Of a stretch of 64,000 bases of DNA, positions 1 through 11,584 are shown one piece after another. The stretch lies in assembly GCF_001643015.1 (NCBI RefSeq), contig NZ_CP015622.1, positions 1,625,358 to 1,689,357 on the forward strand, read 5' to 3'. Origin of the DNA: Corynebacterium crudilactis (GTDB lineage Bacteria > Actinomycetota > Actinomycetes > Mycobacteriales > Mycobacteriaceae). A model generated the notes under the pieces. The model searched no databases. It was given only the letters and a program-made list of their open reading frames with translations, and was not told the DNA's origin. A program made the translations under genes and the position numbers. Position 1 is the stretch's first letter, and each line of letters begins with the position of its first letter.

Positions 1-2449
1 GCAGCTCTGCCTTGGACATCACCTGAGCCATGTTATCCAACACTGAGGTGAAAAATGGCCAGGACTCGTTGAGTGTTTGCAGCTCAGCGATGCGCTGGGT
101 GGCCTGCTCCCCTTCGCCAATCCACTGCTCTAGTGCAGTGCCCACACCAAACCAGCCTGGCAACATGACACGAGACTGTGACCAGCTAAGCACCCAAGGA
201 ATAGCACGCAAATCTTCCACAGAGGAGGTCTGCTTGCGTGATGAAGGCCTGGATCCGATGTTGAGGGATCCGATCTCCTGCAGTGGTGTGGATTGGGTGA
301 AGTAATCGATGAAGCCTTGATCCTCGTGCACCAAGGAGGCGTACTTCTTCAAGCTGAGCTCAGAGATCTCACTCATGATGTCGTACGCGCGTTGGTGATC
401 GGTGAGTTCGGAGACGTCGAGAAGCGATGCCTCAAGCGTGGCTGAGACCAGAGCTTCGAGGTTTCGGCGCGCGGTTTCGGGGTTGCCGTACTTAGCGGAG
501 ATGATCTCGCCCTGCTCGGTGATGCGCACGGAACCTTGGACAGCCCCCTTGGGCTGGGCAAGAATCGCGTCGTAGGAAGGTCCGCCACCGCGGCCGACGG
601 TGCCACCACGGCCGTGGAACAGGCGAAGCTTGACCCCGGCTGATCGGCATAGTTCGACGAGCTGCAGTTCCGCGTCGTAAAGCGCCCAGTTTGCGGAGAA
701 ATATCCGCCATCCTTGTTGGAATCGGAGTAACCGAGCATGACTTCCTGGACGTTGTCGCGCTGCAGGAGGTAGTTGCGGTAGAGATCAATTTTCCACAGT
801 TCGTCGAGGATTCCGGCGCCGGCCTGGAGATCTTCGATGGTTTCGAACAGTGGGATGACATCGACGGTGCCGCGTGGGTTGTCGCCGTTGGCTGCAATGA
901 GGCCGAATTCCTTGAGCAACACCATTGGCTCCAGCACATCGGTGACCGATGATGCCATGGAGATGATGCAGTGAGGCACCATCCGTGGCCCGAATTTCTT
1001 GACAGCCTCCGACGCGGTGCGGAAGATGCCGAGCTCGCGGTCGGTGACCTCGCTGTATTCGTCTGAACCGTGCGGGATCAGCGGACGAGGGCTGCGCAGT
1101 TCCTTCATCAGCACCTCAAGCTTCTCTGCTTCAGACAGCTCGCGGTAGTTTGCGGTGACTTGGGCGCGTTCGAAAAGCTCGGTGAGGACGTCCTCGTAGC
1201 TTTCGGAGTTTTGGCGCAGATCCAGTGCGTAAAGGTTGAATCCAAAGCTCTCGATGGCAGAAATCAGCACAGACAAACGATCATCGGCAATGAGAACGTC
1301 ATTGGATTCACGCAGAGAATGATCAATGGTCAACGCATCGTTTAAGAATTCTTCCGGAGATGCGTATGGAGTAAAGACCTTGAACCACACGCCCTCAACG
1401 GCGTCCTCGCCGATCAGCTCGGCCGTCGTCGCGAGGATACGTCCGCGAACGCCATGGACGGCGCGTCGATAAGGCTCATCCACGCGGCTTGGCACGTCGT
1501 TGTGCCCGGCATCTGCCAGCGCAAGCAGCTGCGGGGTGACCTTATTCATGCGGTCCGACAGGCTGAGCTCATGCTCGAGGGAATGCAGCTGGCGTGCATA
1601 GTACTTGAGCACGGTTTCCGCAGCGCGGTGAGTGGAGTACTCGACTGTTTCAGCGGTGACATAAGGGTTACCGTCGTGGTCTCCACCAATCCAGGAACCT
1701 GGCTTGACCACAGGCTTCAAAGGAACTTCCTCGCCGAAGCGTTCACGAAGCTCAACGGCCACATCGCGGTTGATGCGCGAAATCTCTTCCAGCAAGCTGA
1801 GCTTGTAGTAGCGCAGCCCTACTTCGATCTCGTCCTCGATTCGAGGGCGCGCGACACGAATCAACGCGGTCTGCCACAAAATGGTGATGCGACGGCGGAT
1901 GTTCTTCTCGATCTCATCCAACTTGCTTTGCGTACGAGCGGTTGGCTCAGCAGACTGCAAAGCGTGGCGTTCACGCATGTGGGTGGTGATCCACTTTTGC
2001 GCATCAAAAACAGTGCGGCGGCGAGTCTCAGTTGGGTGCGCAGTCAGAACTGGCGCCACCTCAGCATTACGCAACACATCCGCCACAGCTTCTGCGCCAA
2101 CATTGCCCTCATTAAGTTTCAGCCAGGTGGCATCAAGAGTGCTGTCCGGAGGGGTGTCACCTGCATCGAGAGCCTGTTCACGAAGCTCTTCATCGTGGAG
2201 GTCTTCCGCCAGGTTAGCCAGCAGAGCGAAGTGGGAAAATGCGCGAGCAATCGGTGTTGCCTTGGCTGGAGTAATGCCGTCGAAAACCTGAACCAGGCTA
2301 TCCATTTCGGCGTTGCCCTTGGCGATATCAAAAGAAGTCAGGCGCGCTTGTTCGACCAGTTCATAAACCTCCTGGCCTTCTTGTTCCGCAATTACCTCAC
2401 CGAGGATTCGACCGAGGAACCTGATGTCATCGCGTAAAAAATCAGTCAT
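1..2449 (-). CDS. ppc: Phosphoenolpyruvate carboxylase, C-terminus cut by window edge
   Basis: Carboxylates PEP with bicarbonate to oxaloacetate, the main anaplerotic step when these bacteria grow on sugar. The window holds 816 codons from the ATG at 2449. From memory the C. glutamicum enzyme has about 919 residues, so roughly the last 100 lie outside. Visible motifs include LTAHPTET with catalytic His138, GSWIGGDHDGNP, LGYSDSNKD and the glycine-rich LFHGRGGTVGRGGG. The protein begins MTDFLRDDIRFLGRILGE, nearly identical to C. glutamicum Ppc. It follows tpiA on the same strand but is separated from it by a strong terminator. Confidence 0.97.
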   Translation of the reverse strand, partial: MTDFLRDDIRFLGRILGEVIAEQEGQEVYELVEQARLTSFDIAKGNAEMDSLVQVFDGITPAKATPIARAFSHFALLANLAEDLHDEELREQALDAGDTPPDSTLDATWLKLNEGNVGAEAVADVLRNAEVAPVLTAHPTETRRRTVFDAQKWITTHMRERHALQSAEPTARTQSKLDEIEKNIRRRITILWQTALIRVARPRIEDEIEVGLRYYKLSLLEEISRINRDVAVELRERFGEEVPLKPVVKPGSWIGGDHDGNPYVTAETVEYSTHRAAETVLKYYARQLHSLEHELSLSDRMNKVTPQLLALADAGHNDVPSRVDEPYRRAVHGVRGRILATTAELIGEDAVEGVWFKVFTPYASPEEFLNDALTIDHSLRESNDVLIADDRLSVLISAIESFGFNLYALDLRQNSESYEDVLTELFERAQVTANYRELSEAEKLEVLMKELRSPRPLIPHGSDEYSEVTDRELGIFRTASEAVKKFGPRMVPHCIISMASSVTDVLEPMVLLKEFGLIAANGDNPRGTVDVIPLFETIEDLQAGAGILDELWKIDLYRNYLLQRDNVQEVMLGYSDSNKDGGYFSANWALYDAELQLVELCRSAGVKLRLFHGRGGTVGRGGGPSYDAILAQPKGAVQGSVRITEQGEIISAKYGNPETARRNLEALVSATLEASLLDVSELTDHQRAYDIMSEISELSLKKYASLVHEDQGFIDYFTQSTPLQEIGSLNIGSRPSSRKQTSSVEDLRAIPWVLSWSQSRVMLPGWFGVGTALEQWIGEGEQATQRIAELQTLNESWPFFTSVLDNMAQVMSKAEL

Positions 2450-2502
2450 AACTACTTTAAACACTCTTTCACATTGAGGGTGTTGGCGTGCATGAGATAA
2501 AA

Positions 2503-2538
2503 AATCGCCCAGCAAAACAGGTGTTTAGCTGGGCGATT
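2503..2538 (-). terminator. Rho-independent terminator between tpiA and ppc
   Basis: An 11-bp perfect stem (AATCGCCCAGC at 2503-2513 with GCTGGGCGATT at 2528-2538) has a 14-nt loop. On the minus strand a run of six T follows directly. It should end most tpiA transcripts before ppc, leaving ppc to read-through or its own promoter. Confidence 0.85.
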
Positions 2539-2620
2539 GATTTCGATGGCTCTCAGGGCGCATCAAAACCGCACTTCTACAGTGCTTGTGCTTTAAGGCT
2601 CTGCTTTAAAGCTCTGTACT

Positions 2621-3400
2621 TTAAGCAACGCTCGCAGCGTTGGCAGCCAGCTTGGCGAATGCTTCACCGTCGAGGGAAGCGCCACCGACAAGTCCGCCGT
2701 CGACGTCAGGCTGACCGACGATCTCAGCGACGGTTTCTGCCTTAACAGAACCACCGTAAAGAATACGCAGGCCCTCAGCGACCTCGTCGCCTGCAAGCTC
2801 CACGATCAGACCGCGGATAGCCTTGCACACTTCCTGAGCGTCTGCTGCGGAAGCAACCTTGCCAGTGCCGATAGCCCACACTGGCTCATACGCGATAACG
2901 GTGTTGGCCAGCTCAGCAGCATCCAGGCCAGCAAGGGACTTGCGGGTCTGCTCGACGACGTACTCAACGTGGGTGCCAGCTTCACGGATTTCCAGTGGCT
3001 CACCAACGCAGACGATCGGGCTGATGCCGTTGGACAGAGCTGCCTTTGCCTTCGCAGCAACCAACTCATCAGACTCGTTGTGGTACTCGCGGCGCTCGGA
3101 GTGTCCAACGACAACCCAAGAGCAGTTCAGCTTTGCAAGCATGCTTGCAGAAACTTCACCGGTGTAGGCACCGGACTCGTGCTGGGAGACGTCCTGAGCA
3201 CCGAAAGTGACCTCAAGCTTGTCGCCCTCAACGAGAGTCTGGACGGAGCGGATGTCAGTGAAAGGAACGGTGACTGCAACGTCAACCTTCTCGAAGTATT
3301 CCTTTGGAAGGGCGAATGCAAGCTTCTGAACAGTGCCGATTGCCTGCTGGTGATCCAGGTTCATCTTCCAGTTACCAGCGATAAGTGGCTTACGTGCCAT
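2621..3400 (-). CDS. tpiA: Triosephosphate isomerase
   Basis: Interconverts dihydroxyacetone phosphate and glyceraldehyde 3-phosphate in glycolysis. The 259-residue length is normal for this TIM barrel. Active-site residues are visible: Asn10 and Lys12 in GNWKMN, His100 in VVGHSERR, Glu172 in [11 protein letters not shown], and the phosphate-binding LYGGSV near residues 214-219. It lies downstream of pgk with about 120 bp between, a gap that carries a hairpin and a 15-bp tandem repeat. Confidence 0.97.
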   Translation of the reverse strand: MARKPLIAGNWKMNLDHQQAIGTVQKLAFALPKEYFEKVDVAVTVPFTDIRSVQTLVEGDKLEVTFGAQDVSQHESGAYTGEVSASMLAKLNCSWVVVGHSERREYHNESDELVAAKAKAALSNGISPIVCVGEPLEIREAGTHVEYVVEQTRKSLAGLDAAELANTVIAYEPVWAIGTGKVASAADAQEVCKAIRGLIVELAGDEVAEGLRILYGGSVKAETVAEIVGQPDVDGGLVGGASLDGEAFAKLAANAASVA

Positions 3401-3434
3401 GGGTGAAACACACCTTTCTAAAAAGTTTCCCGGT

Positions 3435-3466
3435 GGCCCTTTTGTTGTGTTGTCTAAAAAAGGGCC
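3435..3466 (-). terminator. Stem-loop between pgk and tpiA
   Basis: GGCCCTTTT (3435-3443) pairs with AAAAGGGCC (3458-3466) around a 14-nt loop. The A/T-rich inner stem makes it a weak terminator or an mRNA processing/stability element rather than a full stop between two co-transcribed glycolytic genes. The function is inferred. Confidence 0.5.
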
Positions 3467-3476
3467 GTGTCGGACT

Positions 3477-3517
3477 TGGCTGAGCCAGATTTGGCTGTGC
3501 CGTTTTTGGCTGAGCCA
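3477..3517. repeat. Three tandem 15-bp units ending 3 bp before the pgk stop codon
   Basis: TGGCTGAGCCA, TGGCTGTGCCG and TGGCTGAGCCA start at 3477, 3492 and 3507, exactly 15 bp apart. The outer two are 5-bp-arm palindromes. They lie outside the coding sequence, immediately 3' of pgk in its transcript. Confidence 0.7.
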
Positions 3518-3520
3518 GAA

Positions 3521-4738
3521 TTACTGAGCGAGAATTGCAACGCCTGGGAGTTCCTTGCCTTCAAGGTACTCGAGGGATGCGCCACCACCGGTGGAGATGT
3601 GGGAGAAGCCGTCTTCGTTCAGGCCGAGCACGCGAACGGATGCTGCGGAGTCGCCACCGCCAACAACGGAGAATGCGCCGTTGCCTGCAGTTGCATCGAT
3701 GATGGCCTGGGCGATGCCGCGGGTGCCCTCAGAGAATGCTGCGAACTCGAACACGCCCATTGGGCCGTTCCAGAAAATGGTCTTCGCGCTGCCCAGCACC
3801 TCTGCAAAGTTCTTGACTGCCTCTGGTCCGATATCAAGAGACATCCAACCCTCTGGAATGGAATCTAGATCGACGATCTTCTTCTCTGCGTCCTTGTTAA
3901 ATTCGGATGCTGCAACCAGGTCAACTGGGAGAACGATCTTGTCACCGAAGCGTGCGAGCAGGTCGGTGCAGGTAGCCTTCATTTCTTCCTGCAGGAGGGA
4001 CTGCTGAACATTGTGTCCCTGAGCTGCGAGGAAGGTGTAGCACATGCCGCCACCGACGATGATCTTGTCAGCCTTTGCAGCCAGTGCCTCAATAACACCG
4101 ATCTTGTCAGAGACCTTGGATCCACCGAGAACCACAACGTAAGGTGCCTCTGGTGATTCTGCGATCTTTTCCAGAACGGAAATCTCGGTCTCTACCAGTC
4201 CGCCAGCGTAGTGTGGCAGCAACTTTGCAATGTCGTAGACGGAGGTCTGCGCGCGGTGGACAACACCAAAGCCGTCAGAGACGAATGCGCCGTTGTCTGC
4301 TGCAAGAGCTGCGAGCTCCTGAGCGAAAGCGGTGCGCTCTGCCTCGTCCTTGGAGGTTTCGCGTGGGTCGAAGCGCACGTTCTCCAGGAGCAGGATGTCG
4401 CCCTCGGTCAGGCCGTTTGCGCGCTCGTGTGCGTCTTCGCCAACAACGTCTGCCGCAAGTGCAACGTACTGGCCAAGTTCATCGGAGAGTGCCTCAGCGA
4501 CAGGTGCGAGGGAGTACTTCTCGTTGACCTCGCCCTTTGGGCGGCCAAGGTGAGCCATGACGATGACCTTTGCGCCACCTTCGCTCAGTGCTTTAAGGGT
4601 TGGTAGGGAGGCAATGATTCGGCCCTTATCGGTGATCTCGCGGTCATCGTTGAGGGGAACATTGAAGTCAGATCGAACGATGACGTGGCGTCCGTCTACG
4701 CCTTCGTCGAGCAAGTCCTTGAGGGTCTTAACAGCCAT
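3521..4738 (-). CDS. pgk: Phosphoglycerate kinase
   Basis: Transfers the acyl phosphate of 1,3-bisphosphoglycerate to ADP. The start is the ATG at 4738 ([13 protein letters not shown]), with AAGGAG at 4745-4750; the open frame runs further upstream but only through the intergenic hairpin. The 405-residue length is typical. RSDFNVPL and HLGRPKGE in the N-terminal substrate lobe, [16 protein letters not shown], and GGGDSAASV in the nucleotide lobe are clear. It sits between gapA and tpiA on the same strand. Confidence 0.97.
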   Translation of the reverse strand: MAVKTLKDLLDEGVDGRHVIVRSDFNVPLNDDREITDKGRIIASLPTLKALSEGGAKVIVMAHLGRPKGEVNEKYSLAPVAEALSDELGQYVALAADVVGEDAHERANGLTEGDILLLENVRFDPRETSKDEAERTAFAQELAALAADNGAFVSDGFGVVHRAQTSVYDIAKLLPHYAGGLVETEISVLEKIAESPEAPYVVVLGGSKVSDKIGVIEALAAKADKIIVGGGMCYTFLAAQGHNVQQSLLQEEMKATCTDLLARFGDKIVLPVDLVAASEFNKDAEKKIVDLDSIPEGWMSLDIGPEAVKNFAEVLGSAKTIFWNGPMGVFEFAAFSEGTRGIAQAIIDATAGNGAFSVVGGGDSAASVRVLGLNEDGFSHISTGGGASLEYLEGKELPGVAILAQ

Positions 4739-4863
4739 GCCGTACTCCTTGGAGATTTGATTGTTTAAAAAATTCTTCTGGTGCAATGTGATGCACTGTC
4801 CCAGATTGCCACACATTGTGTGGCGCTGGCACCGGTATTCAATTGTATTGATTAAAGACACAA

Positions 4864-4901
4864 AATAGCCCGGGGTGCGCCGAGGCACACCCCGGGCTAT
4901 T
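4864..4901 (-). terminator. Strong hairpin between gapA and pgk
   Basis: A perfect 14-bp GC-rich stem (AATAGCCCGGGGTG at 4864-4877 with CACCCCGGGCTATT at 4888-4901) has a 10-nt loop and is followed by TTTTG on the minus strand. It would give abundant monocistronic gapA mRNA with limited read-through into pgk-tpiA. Confidence 0.8.
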
Positions 4902-4954
4902 GGGATGACACATCACCGTGAGCATCGATCGCCCACGTTAGCGATGTGAACTAA

Positions 4955-5971
<1,017 letters not shown>

Positions 5972-6215
5972 CTAAAGATTGTAGGAAATGCAATGTGCGA
6001 ATCAGTTAGGTCAAACAGAGCGCCACACGCTCAATACTTCAAGCGAACAGAACCCAGGCGAGTGTGGTGAATTTTTCCAACTCACGCACCAAACCTACTC
6101 ACATTGGCTAATTCGTCGAGTCAACTCCGTGTCAACCTGACTTCAACTTTAGCTGGCAAACAAAGATTCTGCAGAAGTTTCAAAATCATTCAAACACATT
6201 CAAAAATTAGGCTCG

Positions 6216-6313
6216 CCCCCAATAGGGGCTAATTCCAACACTTGCGCTAAATACTTTTTGCATGGAATGAACCTGAAATCGTTCGCATTGGCAACAATTC
6301 CCCCAAATGGGGC
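6216..6313. promoter_or_regulatory. Pair of RamA-like palindromes upstream of gapA
   Basis: CCCCCAATAGGGGC (6216-6229) and CCCCCAAATGGGGC (6300-6313) are near-identical, both followed by TAA, and start exactly 84 bp apart, eight helical turns. Paired C-runs and G-runs of this form resemble the sites bound by the LuxR-type regulator RamA in C. glutamicum, which is known to act on carbon-metabolism genes. They lie 257 and 341 bp upstream of the gapA start. The site assignment is inference from the consensus. Confidence 0.55.
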
Positions 6314-6370
6314 TAAATATGAATTGCATTACACTTTTACAAATCCACACAAGCCAGTCTCAAATTTGAA

Positions 6371-6396
6371 GCCAGTGTGAGTCAACTCACACTGGC
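6371..6396 (-). terminator. Hairpin downstream of whiA
   Basis: GCCAGTGTGAG (6371-6381) and CTCACACTGGC (6386-6396) form an 11-bp perfect stem with a 4-nt loop. The T-tract on the whiA strand is weak. Confidence 0.6.
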
Positions 6397-6453
6397 CTTA
6401 ATGGTAATCCCATTGATGTCGGTCGTTTTTATGTCACCACCGAGACGAAAATC

Positions 6454-7437
6454 TTAGATTTCCTCCATCAAATCCTCTGTCACCGCAGAGTTAGTATCAG
6501 CAATTCCTAATTCTTCAGCACGCTTATCTGCCATGGTGAGCAACCGGCGAATACGGCCAGCAACTGCGTCCTTGGTCATCTGAGGATCTGCCAACCTGCC
6601 CAATTCCTCCAAAGACGCCTGCCTATGCTGCACGCGCAATTGACCAGCCTGCGCCAAATGTTCCGGAACATCATCGCCCAGAATTTTCATAGCCAGTTCC
6701 ACTCGCGCCGCAGCAGCCACCGCTGCACGTGCTGATCTGCGTAGATTAGCGTCATCGAAATTAGCTAAACGGTTGGCCGGAGTGCGATTTTCACGCTTAA
6801 GGCGTTTTTCCTCCCACAAAATGCGGGACCTTTGTGCGCCCATGCGTGTGAGTAATGCACCAATGGCTTCAGCATCTCGGACATGAACCCGGTCAGATCC
6901 TCTAGAATCCTTCGTCTTTGCAATCACGCCGATTCTTCTCGCACAACCAACAAGTGCCAACGCAGATTCTTGGCCAGGGCAAAATACTTCTAGCGAAGAA
7001 GACCTGCCCGGATCGCTTAATGAGCCACTGGCCAAAAATGCTCCACGCCATGCAGCTTCAGCATCACTGATCGTGCCACTGACAACAGCCGGTGCCAGGC
7101 CTCTGACCACATGGCCAGATCTGGTTACCAAACCAGTCCTCCGGGCAATCTCATCCGCATTGTCAATAATGCGGACAAGGTAACGCGGTGATTTTCTGCT
7201 GACTGTTGGATTGACCGTATGCACATCAACGTCCGAGTTATACAGCGTCTGAATAAACTGCTGCAATCTCTTTCCCGCGTGCAAGCTATCTAGGTTGGCT
7301 TCAATAACAAGCCTTCCTGCAACTACTTGCATTTCTCCCGCAAAGCGGAGAATAGCCGATACTTCAGCCGCACGAACGCTATTTTTGACAACATTAACTC
7401 GCGTCAATTCTTCTTTAATATCACTGGTAAGTGACAC
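6454..7437 (-). CDS. whiA: WhiA-family DNA-binding regulator
   Basis: WhiA proteins combine a degenerate LAGLIDADG homing-endonuclease fold with a C-terminal helix-turn-helix and control cell division and development genes in actinobacteria. The 327 residues match this: an N-terminal two-part fold over roughly residues 1-210, and a C-terminal HTH around [28 protein letters not shown]. It is the third gene of the conserved rapZ-yvcK-whiA cluster, with 9 bp between it and yvcK. Its targets here are not visible. Confidence 0.93.
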   Translation of the reverse strand: MSLTSDIKEELTRVNVVKNSVRAAEVSAILRFAGEMQVVAGRLVIEANLDSLHAGKRLQQFIQTLYNSDVDVHTVNPTVSRKSPRYLVRIIDNADEIARRTGLVTRSGHVVRGLAPAVVSGTISDAEAAWRGAFLASGSLSDPGRSSSLEVFCPGQESALALVGCARRIGVIAKTKDSRGSDRVHVRDAEAIGALLTRMGAQRSRILWEEKRLKRENRTPANRLANFDDANLRRSARAAVAAAARVELAMKILGDDVPEHLAQAGQLRVQHRQASLEELGRLADPQMTKDAVAGRIRRLLTMADKRAEELGIADTNSAVTEDLMEEI

Positions 7438-7446
7438 TGATACTCC

Positions 7447-8505
7447 TTAACGCTTTCGTGCTCCAGCAAAACTTCCCAAGAGTGCAGCGCTGAGCTTCGC
7501 CGGATCATGAATGCTGGTAAATCGACCGCGACCGTCTTCTGCTTGCACATCATGGAAAGATACTTCTGCACCAATTGTTCGAGCTGCACGTTCTACATGA
7601 TCACGCTCAGTTGGTGAGGACAGCGTCTTTGCATCAACAATAACTTGATCGATCTGCAGGCTACGAGCATGCTGACGCAACACATGGATATGGCGTTCTG
7701 CAGAAAAACCTGCCGTCTCACCAGGTTCAGCGGTGAGGTTGAGCACCACAGTTTTGGTTGCTTTGGTCTGAGTCAGAGCCTCAATTACTTCAGGAATCAA
7801 AATATGCGGAATAACTGAAGAAAACCACGATCCAGGACCTAAAGTAACCAAATCAGCATCTAGAATCGCTTGGATAGCGGCAGGGTTAGGTTCAGGATTT
7901 TCTGGAATGATACGCACGCGACGTACTTGACCTGGGGTTGCAGCAACAGCTACTTGTCCTCGTACCTGACGCATCACACGTGGATCTGAATCTAATCCAG
8001 ATACTTCGGCTTCTAGATCCAAAGGTTCAGCACATACTGGAATGATGCGGCCAGTTGCACCGGTTAGTGCAGCAATCCGGTCCAACGCATCTTGTGAGGT
8101 ACCCAAAAGATCTGTCAAGGCGACGATCATGAGGTTTCCCAAGGCATGTCCAGCCAAGGCGCCATGCCCACCGAAACGGTGTTGCAGCAGGTTTTCCCAT
8201 AATCCGCCCTCTTCTGCATCTGCAGTCAGAGCAGCAAGAGCCATGCGTAAATCGCCCGGCGGGATCTGTCCTAGTTCGCGTCGAATTCTGCCTGAGGAAC
8301 CACCATCATCAGCAACTGTAACAATTGCGTTGATTTTATGAGGTGTGCAAATTCGAGCGGCACGCAGTGTTTGAAATAATCCATGTCCACCACCCAAACT
8401 GGTGATGACAGATGGCCGATCATCAGATGCTGCATCCGAATTCTTGGGCAGATCTGGTACCACTTCTTCTGGAGTATCTCCTGGGGCATCAAAGAAGGTC
8501 GTCAA
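7447..8505 (-). CDS. yvcK: YvcK/CofD-like gluconeogenesis factor
   Basis: YvcK proteins bind UDP-sugars and affect growth on gluconeogenic carbon sources and cell-wall synthesis. The CofD-like fold shows in SLGGGHGLFQTLRAAR near the N-terminus, VTVADDGGSSGRIRRELG, PPGDLRMALAAL and LGPGSWFSSVIP. The start is uncertain. A TTG at 8505 with AAGGGG upstream lies 17 bp after the rapZ stop and gives 352 residues; an in-frame start at 8559 would overlap rapZ and add 18 residues. I prefer the TTG because the extra residues look unlike the family. Confidence 0.9.
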   Translation of the reverse strand: MTTFFDAPGDTPEEVVPDLPKNSDAASDDRPSVITSLGGGHGLFQTLRAARICTPHKINAIVTVADDGGSSGRIRRELGQIPPGDLRMALAALTADAEEGGLWENLLQHRFGGHGALAGHALGNLMIVALTDLLGTSQDALDRIAALTGATGRIIPVCAEPLDLEAEVSGLDSDPRVMRQVRGQVAVAATPGQVRRVRIIPENPEPNPAAIQAILDADLVTLGPGSWFSSVIPHILIPEVIEALTQTKATKTVVLNLTAEPGETAGFSAERHIHVLRQHARSLQIDQVIVDAKTLSSPTERDHVERAARTIGAEVSFHDVQAEDGRGRFTSIHDPAKLSAALLGSFAGARKR

Positions 8506-8521
8506 GTAGATGGCCCCTTTC

Positions 8522-9451
8522 TTAGTGTCGGTTAATATCGCGGTGAACAACAGAGACATCTAGCTCTGTTTGATCCGCAAGTCTTTTGGCTAGTTCTTCG
8601 GACACGGCCACTGATCTGTGGTGTCCACCGGTGCAGCCCACACCTACTGTGATGAAGTTTTTACCCTCATGGCGGTATCCAGGAAGCATATCTTGCAGCA
8701 TGCTCACAAAGTTATTCAGGAATTCTTCTGCACCTTTTTGGGACAGCACATAATCCGATACTGGCTTGTCCACTCCTCTAAAAGGACGTAATTCTGGAAC
8801 CCAGAATGGGTTAGGCAGGAATCGGACATCCACCACGAAATCGGCATCCCGCGGTGAACCATGCTTGAAGCCAAAGGATTCAATGGTGACATGCTGAGTG
8901 CGGGTGGCAATGGTTCGGAAAGAAGATTCAATTGCCCTTCTCAGATCATGTACTGAGAGGTCAGAGGTATCAATGACCACCGATGCGTCTTCTTTAAGTA
9001 GAGACAACACAGTGCGTTCGCGTTCGATGCCTACCTGCAGTGTTTGGCTGCCTTGCAAAGGATGGGTGCGGCGAACATTATCAAAGCGTTTGATCAATAC
9101 TTCATCGCGCGCTTCCAGGAACAGTACCGTGGGATCAAGCTTTCGGGCGCGAAGCTCTGTCACAACCTCTGGAAGGCTTCCTCTAAATTCACGAGAACGT
9201 ACATCACATACCACTGCGATTTTATCCACGGGTGCGTCTTCCCTGGCACACATGTCTACGAATTCTAGGATCAGCTGTGGCGGGATATTGTGTGCCACGT
9301 ACCAGCCTAAGTCTTCTAAGACTCGAGCAGCTGTGCTCAGCCCTGCTCCAGACATGCCTGTAATAATGACAGGAGTGAAATTGTCCCTGTATTTCACAGG
9401 GTTGTGTGATGCAGGCTGACCAGTGTGTGTGACCCCAGTGGATTGAATCAT
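8522..9451 (-). CDS. rapZ: RapZ-family nucleotide-binding protein with altered Walker A
   Basis: RapZ homologues have an N-terminal P-loop domain and a C-terminal metabolite/RNA-binding domain; the E. coli protein directs decay of the GlmZ small RNA. The 309 residues align across the family, including the C-terminal [17 protein letters not shown] and HRD motifs. The Walker A position reads GMSGAGLS (residues 32-39), with Leu38 where nucleotide-binding RapZ has lysine. The base sequence is unambiguous there. The role in corynebacteria is unknown to me. It lies in the uvrC-rapZ-yvcK-whiA cluster. Confidence 0.92.
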   Translation of the reverse strand: MIQSTGVTHTGQPASHNPVKYRDNFTPVIITGMSGAGLSTAARVLEDLGWYVAHNIPPQLILEFVDMCAREDAPVDKIAVVCDVRSREFRGSLPEVVTELRARKLDPTVLFLEARDEVLIKRFDNVRRTHPLQGSQTLQVGIERERTVLSLLKEDASVVIDTSDLSVHDLRRAIESSFRTIATRTQHVTIESFGFKHGSPRDADFVVDVRFLPNPFWVPELRPFRGVDKPVSDYVLSQKGAEEFLNNFVSMLQDMLPGYRHEGKNFITVGVGCTGGHHRSVAVSEELAKRLADQTELDVSVVHRDINRH

Positions 9452-9498
9452 GGTTATATCCTAGCTATCTCCGGTGCTTCTTGTTATTGGTTCTTAAT

Positions 9499-11577
9499 CT
9501 ATTTAGATGCATGAAGTCCCTCGTATACGGCTTCGGCCAATTTTGGACCGAATCCTTTCACCTGAGAGATTTCTTCCGCACTTGCTTGTTTCAACTTCGC
9601 TACTGAACCAAAATGCTTCACCAATTCCGTTCTGCGACTTTGTCCCAGACCTTTAATGCTGTCCAGCTCAGAGACACGCATCCGCTTGGAGCGTTGCTGT
9701 CGGTGATAGGTGATCGCAAAGCGGTGTGCCTCATCGCGGATTTGTTGCAGCAAAAACAGTGCTTGGGAGTTACGTGGCAAAATTACTGGATCAGGATCAC
9801 CTGGGATCCAAATTTCTTCCAATCTTTTTGCCAGTCCAATAAGCACCACATCGACAATGCCGAGTTCATCAAAAACTTCTTGTGCAGCAGCAACTTGGGG
9901 TGCACCACCATCGACTATAAATAGTTGCGGAGGGTAAGCGAAGCGACGTGCATCAGTGCTCATCTCTTCTACTTTTTCATCCGTAAAAGTAGAACCATCA
10001 AATTCTTCTGCTTCTGGAACAGCAAGTTTATCCTGGTTGTGGCGCAAAAAACGCCTACGCGTAATCTCCGCGATGGAGGCAACATCATTGGAGTATCCAT
10101 CGCCAGCCGCTTCTTTAACCCGGTAGCGTCTGTAATCGGATTTCCGGGGCAGCCCATCTTCAAAGACCACGAGTGATGCCACCACATCGGTTCCTTGGAT
10201 ATGGGAGATATCCGTGCATTCTATGCGCAGCGGAGCTTGCTCCATATCGAGAGCTTCCTGCAGTTCTTGCAGCGCAGCAGAACGTGCTGTCAGATCGCCC
10301 ACGCGCTTTAATTTGTGCTGTGTGAGCAGTTCCTTGGCGTTTCTTTCCACCGTTTCCATCAAGGCGCGCTTGTCCCCGCGTTGTGGCACGCGCACATCAA
10401 TTCCGGCGCCGCGCAGCCCCTCCAAGACTTTGAGGGTTTGTTCCGCTTCATTTGGGCTGGCCTGCACCAGGATTTCACGGGGCACCACCGAAGCGCGCGT
10501 CACCGGGACAGCCTCTGCAAAAGAATGCTTATCGACGCCACGTCGCTCGATAACAGCAGCATCTTCCTCGGCTTCAGTTTCTGCTCGTTCCACAGCATCG
10601 CCGTAGAACTGCACGAGAAAATCTTGCATCAGAAATGGCAGTGCAGGATCTGTACTCTCAGGTTGGGTCGAAGCGTCGATAAGCAATTCGGCGTAATCGC
10701 CGGGCTTTTCCACAACCCAGCCGCGCTGGCCGCGGATTCGACCGCCTCTAATGTGGAAGATCTGTACGGCAGCTTCCAGATCATCCGTGGAAAACGCAAT
10801 GATGTCTGCATCTGTGCCATCGCCCAAAACCACAGCTTGTTTTTCCATCACTTTATCAATGGCTTCAAGATCATCACGCAGCCGCGCAGCACGTTCAAAA
10901 TCAAGTTCTTCGGCAGCGGCCATCATCTCTGTGTTGAGTTTGCGAGTAACTTTATCGGTGTGGCCTGCCATGAAGGACGTAAACCCAGTGACAATATCGC
11001 GATGTTCATCTTCGCTGACTCTGCCCACGCATGGCGCGGCGCATTTATCGATATAGCCCAATAGGCAGGGGCGCCCCAGATTTTCATGGCGGTTGAACAC
11101 ACCTTTGGAGCACGTGCGCATGGGAAAAATGCGAAGCAGTAAATCTAGTGTTTCTCGGACTGCCCAGGCATGGGAATATGGGCCAAAATAGCGCACTCCT
11201 TTGCGTCTTGGTCCGCGATAAAAGAAGGCGCGCGGAAACCTCTCCCCTGTGGATACTGCCAGCATGGGATAGGTTTTATCATCGCGATATTTAACATTAA
11301 AGCGCGGGTCAAAGCGTTTAATCCAGGTATATTCCAGCTGCAGCGCTTCCACTTCACTAGATACCACTGTCCACTCCACGGAGGAGGCCGCAAACACCAT
11401 TTGGCGTGTGCGCGGATGCAATTGGGTGACATCTTGGAAATAGTTGGATAGACGAGAACGCAGGTTATTAGCCTTGCCGACATAGATTACTCGGCGGTTG
11501 TCATCCCTGAATTTATAAACACCCGGCTCCGTTGGAATTGTTCCTGGAGCCGGGCGATAGGTTGTTGGATCAGCCAC
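9499..11577 (-). CDS. uvrC: UvrC, excinuclease ABC subunit C
   Basis: Makes both incisions around DNA lesions in nucleotide excision repair, with UvrB. The 692 residues hold an N-terminal GIY-YIG nuclease (GVYKF at 19-23, [14 protein letters not shown] from 30), a UVR motif for UvrB contact near residues 205-240 ([18 protein letters not shown]), the RNase H-like second nuclease domain, and C-terminal helix-hairpin-helix repeats ([15 protein letters not shown] and [11 protein letters not shown]). It contains two copies of the dispersed 12-mer in opposite orientations, at 10527 and 10673. Confidence 0.97.
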   Translation of the reverse strand: MADPTTYRPAPGTIPTEPGVYKFRDDNRRVIYVGKANNLRSRLSNYFQDVTQLHPRTRQMVFAASSVEWTVVSSEVEALQLEYTWIKRFDPRFNVKYRDDKTYPMLAVSTGERFPRAFFYRGPRRKGVRYFGPYSHAWAVRETLDLLLRIFPMRTCSKGVFNRHENLGRPCLLGYIDKCAAPCVGRVSEDEHRDIVTGFTSFMAGHTDKVTRKLNTEMMAAAEELDFERAARLRDDLEAIDKVMEKQAVVLGDGTDADIIAFSTDDLEAAVQIFHIRGGRIRGQRGWVVEKPGDYAELLIDASTQPESTDPALPFLMQDFLVQFYGDAVERAETEAEEDAAVIERRGVDKHSFAEAVPVTRASVVPREILVQASPNEAEQTLKVLEGLRGAGIDVRVPQRGDKRALMETVERNAKELLTQHKLKRVGDLTARSAALQELQEALDMEQAPLRIECTDISHIQGTDVVASLVVFEDGLPRKSDYRRYRVKEAAGDGYSNDVASIAEITRRRFLRHNQDKLAVPEAEEFDGSTFTDEKVEEMSTDARRFAYPPQLFIVDGGAPQVAAAQEVFDELGIVDVVLIGLAKRLEEIWIPGDPDPVILPRNSQALFLLQQIRDEAHRFAITYHRQQRSKRMRVSELDSIKGLGQSRRTELVKHFGSVAKLKQASAEEISQVKGFGPKLAEAVYEGLHASK

Positions 11578-11584
11578 AGCTTAT

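Noticed and set aside
1454..2437. Long plus-strand open frame of 327 codons opposite ppc
   Set aside because: It is antisense to clear PEP carboxylase sequence, has no recognisable protein pattern, and reflects codon bias of the real gene. The same applies to long plus-strand frames opposite gapA (5087-6070) and alaS (53927-54982, 55013-56161).
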